Positions 17,792 through 24,810 of a stretch of 64,000 nucleotides of DNA are shown here, piece by piece. The DNA is from Pontibacter akesuensis (GTDB lineage: Bacteria > Bacteroidota > Bacteroidia > Cytophagales > Hymenobacteraceae), in assembly GCF_001611675.1 (NCBI RefSeq), contig NZ_CP014766.1, positions 4,092,001 through 4,156,000 on the forward strand, in the 5' to 3' direction. Positions within the stretch are counted from its first letter, which is position 1, and every line of letters starts with the position of its first letter. The translations under genes were made by a program, and so were the position numbers. Below the pieces are notes generated by a model. The model was not told the DNA's origin and ran no database searches. It saw only the letters and a list, made by a program, of their open reading frames with translations.

Positions 17792-18205
17792 TTAGCTTTC
17801 TTTTCGGGGCGGGATGGAGTAAGTGCCCACAGCATGTGCCACCGGTTCTTCCCTGCCTTCCGAGTAAATGGTGACTTCGCCGACAACCAGCTTTTTGCCC
17901 AGCTTCATCAGGGTGCACTTGCCGATAATGTCGTGGGTAGCCGAAGGCTTGCGCAGGAAGTTAATGTTTAGGTTCGTGGTGACGGTAAGAGCCTCCAATC
18001 CGATCTCCCCAAGTATGGCAACATATAAGGCGACATCCGCCACGGCCATCATCACAGGGCCAGATACGGTTCCGCCGGGCCGCAACTCGGCGGTGCCAAT
18101 CTTGTGCCGAACCGTTGCCGCCTTGCCACCAACCGCCTCCACTGTCACCTTCGTCTGCGGAAACTCCCTGACCAGGAAAGCAGCTATGTCGTCTTTTAAA
18201 CGCAT
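17792..18205 (-). CDS. PaaI-type hotdog thioesterase
   Basis: A 137-residue single hotdog domain. The motif LRPGGTVSGPVMMAVADVALYVAILGEIG (about 41-69) corresponds to the long helix and substrate-binding turn of PaaI/YdiI-type acyl-CoA thioesterases, and LTVTTNLNINFLRKP to the following strand. Members hydrolyse acyl- or aryl-CoA thioesters; the substrate cannot be read. Cytosolic. The next minus-strand gene upstream starts 17 bp away, so they may be co-transcribed. Confidence 0.88.
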   Translation of the reverse strand: MRLKDDIAAFLVREFPQTKVTVEAVGGKAATVRHKIGTAELRPGGTVSGPVMMAVADVALYVAILGEIGLEALTVTTNLNINFLRKPSATHDIIGKCTLMKLGKKLVVGEVTIYSEGREEPVAHAVGTYSIPPRKES

Positions 18206-18221
18206 ACTCTCTGTCAGTTCA

Positions 18222-18740
18222 TTAGTTAAAGTAACGAGGAGCTAGCATGTCTGATGTGCTCATGTACTCGAAAGGGTTTTTTTCGCTCCAACCAATGTAG
18301 TCTATCGTTAGCTTTTGCTTGGAGTTAATATAGAAGCGGAATTCCCATATTAGTTTGCTGCCCTCATGGTAGCTAATGTACGTATGCCTGAAATACCGAT
18401 CACTGCCTGGCAGGTATGCCTCCTCAATCAAATCGTACCCATCTAAACTTCCATAAACACCTTCCGGAGGACTTACACTTATGATCTGCATCTTACTGAG
18501 ATAATCGTTTTTGTTCTTGATTTTGGTAGCGGCATCCCAGGTTTTGCCGATGCTTTCTACCATAAAATCAGCCACTTTCTCATGCCTGTTGTTCTTTAGA
18601 TCGGTGAAAATAGTGTTCACTATCGTTTTGGCTTCCTGAATTTTAGCAGCATTTGGCTTTTTTGAGAAGTCGGTCGTTTGGCTAAAGGAGGTGCAGAAAG
18701 CTGTCAGGAGCAACAGCACAGTGAGTAAAGTTGATTTCAT
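18222..18740 (-). CDS. Hypothetical secreted protein
   Basis: I do not recognise a family for this 172-residue protein. It has a clear signal peptide (MKSTLLTVLLLLTAFCTSFSQ, cleaved near residue 20). The mature part is alpha/beta with motifs SIGKTWDAATKIKNKNDYLSKM and a C-terminal half rich in Tyr and Trp (YFRHTYISYHEGSKLIWEFRFYIN). The layout resembles NTF2-like/DUF4019-type periplasmic proteins, but this is not certain. It is probably in one transcription unit with the thioesterase gene. Confidence 0.7.
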   Translation of the reverse strand: MKSTLLTVLLLLTAFCTSFSQTTDFSKKPNAAKIQEAKTIVNTIFTDLKNNRHEKVADFMVESIGKTWDAATKIKNKNDYLSKMQIISVSPPEGVYGSLDGYDLIEEAYLPGSDRYFRHTYISYHEGSKLIWEFRFYINSKQKLTIDYIGWSEKNPFEYMSTSDMLAPRYFN

Positions 18741-18820
18741 ACAGTTATTAGAATAGATTTTAAATGGTTAAAAATTAATAAAGTGGATACCTGGCTTTGA
18801 TGTGAAGCTGTCGCTTTTAC

Positions 18821-19204
18821 TTATAGAACCAGCTGCGCATACAGCTTTTCAAGTGTTTCCTGCGGATCCAGGCAAAGGCCGGGGTGCACGGGGGAGGTTT
18901 GCACCACCGTGCTGCGGGTGGCGGTAAGCCAGCGGAAACGCGAGGCAACAGGCAGTCCGCCAATGGTGCCGCCATTCTTTCGGCCTGCGCAGATGCGCTC
19001 AAAGGCACCAAGCCGCTCCTGTAGTTCCTCCATGTCCACCTTGTCCGAAAAGGAGCACAGCCGCTGCGCGTTCAGCGCATACAGCGTTTTCAAAAAGCCC
19101 TTGGCGGAGCAGTACAGAATAACGCCGACGTTGATGAACTCTTCCCGCTCCACGCTCGGCACCACGCGAATAACGGCGTACTCAAATAAGTGCTTTTCTG
19201 GCAT
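18821..19204 (-). CDS. DUF3037 protein, partner of the HipA-like kinase
   Basis: A 127-residue protein. The ATG at 19202-19204 gives MPEKHLFEYAVIRVVPSVEREEFINVGVILYC, the recognisable start of DUF3037. A longer frame reading from 19294 lies inside the upstream kinase gene and is rejected. It overlaps the 3' end of the HipA-like kinase gene by 23 bp, so the two must be translationally coupled. DUF3037 has no established function. Its repeated pairing with a HipA-like kinase suggests a shared pathway, as substrate or modulator. Confidence 0.85.
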   Translation of the reverse strand: MPEKHLFEYAVIRVVPSVEREEFINVGVILYCSAKGFLKTLYALNAQRLCSFSDKVDMEELQERLGAFERICAGRKNGGTIGGLPVASRFRWLTATRSTVVQTSPVHPGLCLDPQETLEKLYAQLVL

Positions 19205-19982
19205 GTTGGGCTTCTTTGATAAATGTTTCTGTACGCGTGAGGCGGGCTTCGAGAAATTTGCTGTATACTTCCCGGTGCTCTTCCACAGCCTCAAAGGGCG
19301 AGTCGATGGTTTGCAGCCACTCCTCCGGAATCAGCGCAACGATGGCGCGAATGCGTTCCGGGGTAAGGATGCTGCGGAACTCCGCGTCTACGGCTTCAAG
19401 CTCGGTGGCCTGGGGCAGCAGCACGTGGTCTTTTACCTGCACAAAAGGCCGCTTGGCCTGCTCCTCCCAGTTGTAGCCGGCGTGGTGAAAGTATAGCGCC
19501 GCACCGTGATCGATCAGCCAGAGCTCTTTGTGCCACATCAGCATGTTCGTGTTGCGGGGCGTGCGGTCTACGTTGGTTACCAGGCAATCAAGCCAAACGA
19601 TCTGGGAGGCAAGCTTTGCATCCACCGTTGTTACCAGCGCATCGAAGGTAATGGCGCCGGAAAGGTAGTGGAGCGCCAGATTCAGGCCCTCGCTGGCGCG
19701 CAGCAGGTCCTGGATTTCCTCGTCGGGCTCGGTGCGGCCAAAGGCTTCATCCAGCGTGGCAAACACCAGTTCGGGTACTTTAAAGCCGAGCGTGCGGGCA
19801 ATCTCGCCGGCAATTAGCTCGGCTATCAATGCTTTGATGCCCTGGCCCGCGCCCCGGAATTTGAGTACGTACAGGAACTCGTCGTCTGCCTCCACAAGGG
19901 CGGGCAAAGAGCCTCCCTCGCGGAGGGGTGTCACGTAGCGCGTCACCTCCACGGTTCTAAGTTCTGGTGGGGTATAGGTCAT
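19182..19982 (-). CDS. HipA-like protein kinase
   Basis: A 266-residue protein resembling the short HipA-like kinase family (PF20613 type) rather than full HipA of about 440 residues. A candidate ATP-binding lysine lies in YVLKFRG (Lys41). The catalytic loop appears as LVTNVDRTPRNTNML (Asp139, Asn144 and Asn146), with the metal-binding aspartate in LWLIDHG (Asp158). HipA kinases phosphorylate proteins such as glutamyl-tRNA synthetase and can cause growth arrest, but this subfamily is uncharacterised. No HipB-type DNA-binding antitoxin lies upstream; instead a DUF3037 gene overlaps downstream. Toxin activity should not be assumed. Confidence 0.85.
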   Translation of the reverse strand: MTYTPPELRTVEVTRYVTPLREGGSLPALVEADDEFLYVLKFRGAGQGIKALIAELIAGEIARTLGFKVPELVFATLDEAFGRTEPDEEIQDLLRASEGLNLALHYLSGAITFDALVTTVDAKLASQIVWLDCLVTNVDRTPRNTNMLMWHKELWLIDHGAALYFHHAGYNWEEQAKRPFVQVKDHVLLPQATELEAVDAEFRSILTPERIRAIVALIPEEWLQTIDSPFEAVEEHREVYSKFLEARLTRTETFIKEAQHARKALI

Positions 19983-20032
19983 AGGTTTAATTCAGTTATG
20001 GCAAAAAAGCAGCGATTGGTGTCAGTCCATAT

Positions 20033-20494
20033 CTATTGTGGGACGCCCAGCACTTTTTGCATGCAGATGCTGCTTTCCACACCCGCATATTGCCCGTAAT
20101 TTGGGATGGAAGTATAGCCGCTTTTCTGATAAAGCCTGACCGCTTCCGGCATTTTCCTGCCTGTTTCCAGTATGCAGGAGGTATAGCCTAACTCCGCAGC
20201 CCATTTCTCCAATTCCTGCAACACAAGTATGGCAATGCCCTGCCCGCGATGCTGCTCCTGCACAAACATACGTTTTACTTCCATTGTGCCTGGTGCGTAT
20301 TCCTTGATTGCGCCACAACCCACAGGAACATCCGCTTTATAAACCACTAGCACGTGGTGGATTTTATCGAGCTTGTTGTACTGGGCGAAAAAAGAGTGGT
20401 CTTCCCCGTCTTTTTGCTGCAGGTACCGATCCAACAGGGCAACAAGGCTGTGAAAATCCTTGTTACCGGAGTCGGTTCTGATGATGTTGATCAT
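20033..20494 (-). CDS. GNAT family N-acetyltransferase
   Basis: A 153-residue single GNAT domain. The acetyl-CoA pyrophosphate-binding motif is VQEQHRGQGIAILVLQELEKWA (about 78-99). It is followed by LGYTSCILETGRKMPEAVRLYQKSGYTSI, the typical C-terminal GNAT pattern. The acceptor substrate is not predictable. Cytosolic and probably monocistronic. An AAGTATAAA copy lies in the upstream gap. Confidence 0.92.
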   Translation of the reverse strand: MINIIRTDSGNKDFHSLVALLDRYLQQKDGEDHSFFAQYNKLDKIHHVLVVYKADVPVGCGAIKEYAPGTMEVKRMFVQEQHRGQGIAILVLQELEKWAAELGYTSCILETGRKMPEAVRLYQKSGYTSIPNYGQYAGVESSICMQKVLGVPQ

Positions 20495-20576
20495 CTGTAT
20501 GCCATTTATGAGCTTTTATACTTGTAAAGGCAAGTATAAAAGCCAGTGTTGTAGATCGCTTACGAAGCAGTCAGCA

Positions 20577-21425
20577 CTAATGCTTAAACTGGATCTCGTA
20601 AATGTTGGGCCACATCTTGCCCGTTACGTAAATCTTGTCCTTTTCCGCATCCCAGGCAATGCCATTTAGTTCGAGCGCATTGGGGTTCTTGTTGGCGGCA
20701 TCCTGGGCAAGGGCCGTCAGGTATAGCTTTCCAACAATCTGGCCGCTTTTCGGGTCAATCTTCACGATGGTGTTGGTGGTGTACACGTTGGCGTAAATGT
20801 AGCCGTTGATGTACTCCAGCTCATTAAGGTTTTTTACCGGGCCGTTGTTGTCGTAAACGCCTACTTCCCTTACTTTCTCAAACGTTTCGGGGTGCAGGTA
20901 GGTCAGGCGGCTGGTGCCGTCGCTCATGATCAGGTGCGTGCTGTCGGTGGTCATGCCCCAGCCTTCCTTGCTCGGAAACGTGAATTCCTCCAGCTTCTCA
21001 AATGTATTCAAATCATATACAAAGCCGGTTTTGGCTAGGTACGTCAATTGGTACAGCTTGTCGTTCAAAATTACAATTCCCTCGCCGAAGTATTTGTCGC
21101 GGTCCAGCTCCACCTTGGTGTCGATGTTACCCGTGTTCATATCCACAATACCCACCAGTGATCTTGTTTGCGGCAGGTCCGACGGAGACCCGGTGCTCTC
21201 GAAGAGTTGTCCCTTGTGCACCAGAAACCCTTCGGTAAAAGCATTGGTGTCGTGCGGGTATACTTTTGCCACGCCGTAGTTTATCTCGGCAGGAGCGGGG
21301 CCATACACGCTGTTTCCGTTCTCCGCAGCCTGGGTAGCTGCCTTTTCGCTTTCGTTGCCGCAGCCTGCCAATGTGCTCATCGCGAGTATGGTGGCTGCCA
21401 GTAGGGTCGTGTTGATGGTTCTCAA
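20577..21425 (-). CDS. Glutaminyl-peptide cyclotransferase, lipoprotein
   Basis: A 282-residue protein of the bacterial/plant-type glutamine cyclotransferase family (five-bladed propeller), which converts N-terminal Gln of peptides to pyroglutamate. The lipobox ends LAGC at Cys22. Family motifs are YPHDTNAFTEGFLVHKGQLFESTG, GEGIVILNDKLYQLTY, EGWGMTTDSTHLIMSDGTSRLTYLHPETF, NELEYINGYIYANVY and NALELNGIAWD. The mature enzyme is expected to sit in the periplasm or on the outer membrane. In Bacteroidota such enzymes act on secreted proteins exposed with N-terminal Gln after signal cleavage. Monocistronic. Confidence 0.94.
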   Translation of the reverse strand: MRTINTTLLAATILAMSTLAGCGNESEKAATQAAENGNSVYGPAPAEINYGVAKVYPHDTNAFTEGFLVHKGQLFESTGSPSDLPQTRSLVGIVDMNTGNIDTKVELDRDKYFGEGIVILNDKLYQLTYLAKTGFVYDLNTFEKLEEFTFPSKEGWGMTTDSTHLIMSDGTSRLTYLHPETFEKVREVGVYDNNGPVKNLNELEYINGYIYANVYTTNTIVKIDPKSGQIVGKLYLTALAQDAANKNPNALELNGIAWDAEKDKIYVTGKMWPNIYEIQFKH

Positions 21426-21590
21426 GAGTATGTTGATCGTGATTTACCTTATTTTATACGAATGCTGCTTTTGACTTTCCTGTGCCCTGCTGCAGCTATT
21501 GCAGGATGAAGTTAAGCCAATTGCAGTTAATTTAAAAGCTGATGGTCTTTTTGTGTGATTGGCTGGTCATCAGTCTGCAGCTTATACTTG

Positions 21591-22985
21591 CTAAACACTT
21601 GTCTTTTTCCATTTCCCCTGCCTGAAAAACCACCAGCTGACAAGCGCGTGCAGGGAGTGGCAGCAGGCGATGGCGATAAAAACACCCGTGGCGGCAAGTT
21701 CAAAATAAATAGCCAGTGCGTAGGCAAGCGGCAGCTCGACCAGCCACAGTACCACAATGTTGATCAAGGCTGGCGTCCGGGTATCGCCGGCGCCGTTGAA
21801 CGCCTGCACCATCACCATGCCCAGGCCAAAGAAGATGTAGCCCAGTGTAATAATTTGCAGGGCTTCTGTGGCGATGCGAATGACCTCCGGCTCATCTGTA
21901 AAGAAGCTGGAGAGGTGCTCTCCAAACACAATAAAAATAAGAGTGATGGCTGCCATGAAAATGACGTTGTAACGCGCCGTCAGCCACACCGCCAGCTCGG
22001 CTCGTTTGGCTTTCTGCGCCCCCAGGTTTTGCCCCACCAGCGTTGCCGCCGCCGACGAAAGTCCCCAGGCGGGCAGCAGCGTGAAAATAATGACGCGGAA
22101 AGCAATGGTGTAGCCCGCCAGCGCATTGCTGCCAAACTCTGAAATAAGCCTCGTCAGGAAAATCCAGCTGGCCGAGTCGATGAGGTACTGGCCTACGCCG
22201 CCTGAGGAAAGTTTCAGGATCCGGACAATAATGGCCAGGCTGATGCCCAGGTTCTCCCGCCCGATTTTGAGCAGGTGCTTTCCGTTGAGCAGGTGATACA
22301 GTTGGTACACCACACCCAAACTTCTTCCTGCTGTCGTGGCCCAAGCGGCACCTTCCAGACCCAGGCCTTCTATGTTACCCACACCGAAGATAAGCAGCGG
22401 GTCCAGGATGATGTTGGCGCCGTTCGAAAGCCAGAGCGCGCGCATGGCCAGGTGCGGCTTGCCGGCACCACGAAAGGCACCGTTGATCAGGAAAAGCATG
22501 ATAATAGCGAGGTTGCCGGCGAAAATAATTTGCGCGTACCTAACGCCTGTGGCCAGAATTTCGGGAGAGGCTCCCATCAGCGCCAGCATTTCCGCCGCAT
22601 AATATGTAGCCACACCGCCCATCAGCAAAGCCAGCGCCACGCCCGTCACGATCAGCTGAAACGTGATGGTGCCGGCCTCCCGGTAGTTTTTCTCCCCAAC
22701 CCGCCGCGCCACCATGGCCGTTGCCGCAATGCTCACACCCATGCCCACGGCATAAATGATCATCAGGATAGACTCGGTCAGGCCCACGGTGGCCAGGGCA
22801 TCCGGGCCAAGCCTGCCCACAAAGAAAATATCCACGATGGCAAACAGCGACTCCATCAGCATCTCCAGGATCATGGGGATGGCCAGCAGCACAATGCTGT
22901 GCTTGATACCAAGTGTGGTATAGTCCTGCTCCTTGCCTTTTACGGCAGACCACACGAGCCGCAGAAATGCCTTGAAGCTGTTCAT
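21591..22985 (-). CDS. MATE family efflux transporter
   Basis: A 464-residue integral inner-membrane protein with 12 hydrophobic segments in two homologous halves. Typical MATE phrases are IPMILEMLMESLFAIVDIFFVGRLGPDALATVGLTES in the first helices, NGAFRGAGKPHLAM in the first half and AFNGAGDTRTPALINIVVLW in the second. It probably exports cationic drugs or metabolites using a Na+ or H+ gradient; the substrate is unknown. The next minus-strand gene upstream ends 27 bp away, so co-transcription is possible. Confidence 0.95.
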   Translation of the reverse strand: MNSFKAFLRLVWSAVKGKEQDYTTLGIKHSIVLLAIPMILEMLMESLFAIVDIFFVGRLGPDALATVGLTESILMIIYAVGMGVSIAATAMVARRVGEKNYREAGTITFQLIVTGVALALLMGGVATYYAAEMLALMGASPEILATGVRYAQIIFAGNLAIIMLFLINGAFRGAGKPHLAMRALWLSNGANIILDPLLIFGVGNIEGLGLEGAAWATTAGRSLGVVYQLYHLLNGKHLLKIGRENLGISLAIIVRILKLSSGGVGQYLIDSASWIFLTRLISEFGSNALAGYTIAFRVIIFTLLPAWGLSSAAATLVGQNLGAQKAKRAELAVWLTARYNVIFMAAITLIFIVFGEHLSSFFTDEPEVIRIATEALQIITLGYIFFGLGMVMVQAFNGAGDTRTPALINIVVLWLVELPLAYALAIYFELAATGVFIAIACCHSLHALVSWWFFRQGKWKKTSV

Positions 22986-23012
22986 GGGTAGGAGAAAAAT
23001 TATAGTTACATG

Positions 23013-24038
23013 CTACTGCTTCAAGCGGTACTCATCTACAAAATGCGTTCCCAGTCTGTACGACAAGCCGACTTCCAACATCAAGCCAGTGGCCTCTTTC
23101 AGGTTAAAGAAAACCGGCCGAACCGCACCATGCACATTCAGGTAATGGTTGTAAAGAGTGGGCGCACCATAGTAAAACGACGCCCTGTCTTTGCCTAGTT
23201 TGATAAGGTAGTTTACAACCACTCCCGGACTAAACCCTTTCAGCTGCACCCAGTCTTCGTCTTCATACTCCAGTTTGGGTGTTACGTTTTGTACGGCGTA
23301 AGCCAGCTCCAATTGCGCGTTAAACTCCGTTCGCTCTTTTTCTGCAAATGCTTTGTTCGCGGCAACGCCTAGCATCAGCATGGGAGGAGCGCTGTTTTGT
23401 TCTCTGCCGGAGCTGATCGGGTAAGGCTGCTTCAGCTTGTTTCCATAGAAGCTCATAACCATGCCTCCTCCAAATCCTTTCTTCCCGGTAAACATCATGT
23501 CAAGCTTCATGCCGCCACCCGGCTGCAGGTACTCATTCGGTTTTCCTAAAAAGGTATTGGCCACAGCTCCCATCAGAATATCCAGCCGTTGCCCCGACTT
23601 GTGAATGTACTCAAAGTCTTCGTGGGCTCGCGTTTTGTAATGCACATAGCGCTCTTCAGCTGCTGCAGGCTCGTAGACTGGCAACTGGAACTGTAGAAAG
23701 TATAGCGCGCTCTCCTTCACTCCGTTTACTGTGCGCGGGTGGAAAAGCGGTATATTGGCTGCAGCGGACCGCAGGCTATCCAGAATGGCGGCATCCGTAG
23801 TTCCTTTTATGTCTTCCAATGTAGGCAGGCCCTCCTCATCAATAAAGAAAACCAGCTCAATCTCTTTCTGCTGCAGTAGCTGCTTTTGCGCCTCTGAGAA
23901 GTTAATTTTGTAAAAGGGCAGGGCAACCTTGCTTGTTCCTCCAATCGGCTCAGGCCCATAGTTGCCGATACCTGTCTGGGCATGCCCCTGAAGCGCAGCC
24001 AGGCACAGGGCTGCCGCGATAATGGTAGACTTAATCAT
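23013..24038 (-). CDS. Secreted protein: TonB-C-like domain plus outer-membrane barrel-like region
   Basis: A 341-residue exported protein with a signal peptide ending LQGHAQ at about residue 21. Residues about 40-125 (KEIELVFFIDEEGLPTLEDIKG, NIPLFHPRTVNGVKESALYFLQFQLPVYEP) resemble a TonB C-terminal/energy-transducer fold but lack the TonB membrane anchor. The rest alternates in short amphipathic strands (GGGMKLDMMFTGKKGFGGGMVMSFYG, GLMLEVGLSYRLG) like a small outer-membrane barrel. Such fusions occur in Bacteroidota, with no known function. It may share a transcript with the MATE gene downstream. Confidence 0.6.
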   Translation of the reverse strand: MIKSTIIAAALCLAALQGHAQTGIGNYGPEPIGGTSKVALPFYKINFSEAQKQLLQQKEIELVFFIDEEGLPTLEDIKGTTDAAILDSLRSAAANIPLFHPRTVNGVKESALYFLQFQLPVYEPAAAEERYVHYKTRAHEDFEYIHKSGQRLDILMGAVANTFLGKPNEYLQPGGGMKLDMMFTGKKGFGGGMVMSFYGNKLKQPYPISSGREQNSAPPMLMLGVAANKAFAEKERTEFNAQLELAYAVQNVTPKLEYEDEDWVQLKGFSPGVVVNYLIKLGKDRASFYYGAPTLYNHYLNVHGAVRPVFFNLKEATGLMLEVGLSYRLGTHFVDEYRLKQ

Positions 24039-24165
24039 CTGTAAAGTAATAGTCGATGCTTGTTTTCGAGCGCGAAGCTAAGTCATATTTTTAGAATAGC
24101 AGATTAAATATCAGCTAAGCGGCGGCATATTGAGCTACACATAGCAGCAGGTAGGGGAGTGGACA

Positions 24166-24615
24166 CTACCCCACCGCAATCTTCAGCACCACCTTCCGAA
24201 CAGTATCCTCCGTCGCCATGGCCGCATGAGCATCATCAGGATAAAAAATGGTGAAGGAGCCGGCAGGCACATCAAACCAGTTGCTTGTTTTGTCGGGGAA
24301 AAAGGCGGCGTCGCGTTCTTCAGTGTAGGGATCGTTGGGGGGGCTGCATTGGGCGAGGTCTTTCCAACCCATGTGGTCGGTGCCGGAGATCACGTATTGT
24401 ATGTCGATGTACTTGCGGTGCACCTCTAGTTTGGCATCCTGCTCAGGTATGCCTTTCCCTTCTGAGATGATGGCAAAAAGGTCTCTGCCCACAATGGCCC
24501 GCTGGCCGATGGGCAGCGCCATCAAATCCGACTCCTGCAGAAAACGAAACGCCTGCTCAAAAAGCGGGTGCATGGAAGTATAGCGCGAAGCGTTGGCGAG
24601 TTTGTCGAGAACCAT
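24166..24615 (-). CDS. YhcH/YjgK/YiaL family protein
   Basis: A 149-residue cupin-like protein of the DUF386 family. The signature is KLEVHRKYIDIQYVISGTDHMGW (about 62-84), and the C-terminal half contains WFDVPAGSFTIFYPDDAHAAM, with a histidine likely to bind metal. Family members such as YiaL and NanQ act on sugar derivatives, for example as sialic-acid anomerases. The substrate here is unknown and there is no sugar operon nearby. Cytosolic and monocistronic. Confidence 0.93.
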   Translation of the reverse strand: MVLDKLANASRYTSMHPLFEQAFRFLQESDLMALPIGQRAIVGRDLFAIISEGKGIPEQDAKLEVHRKYIDIQYVISGTDHMGWKDLAQCSPPNDPYTEERDAAFFPDKTSNWFDVPAGSFTIFYPDDAHAAMATEDTVRKVVLKIAVG

Positions 24616-24781
24616 GTCTTTTGAATTAAGAATTAGAAATTATAAATGATGGGTTTGGAGGTGTGGGTTTCAACCTGCTTTCATAAGTATAAAATCGTGC
24701 GTCTTGCTACGTGCTTCGTGCGTTGCAAATAAGTATATAGAAACGAACAAAACACACCTGTATACTTGTTATAGTTATTGC

Positions 24782-24789
24782 TAATTTTG
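24782..24789 (+). promoter_or_regulatory. -7 element TAATTTTG of mutS2
   Basis: TAATTTTG followed by C is a perfect TAnnTTTG match. Its end lies only 21 bp before the TTG start of mutS2, so the leader should be very short (about 15 nt). This supports the downstream TTG as the start rather than any codon further upstream. Confidence 0.65.
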
Positions 24790-24810
24790 CAGTAAATTAA
24801 GAGATAACCT

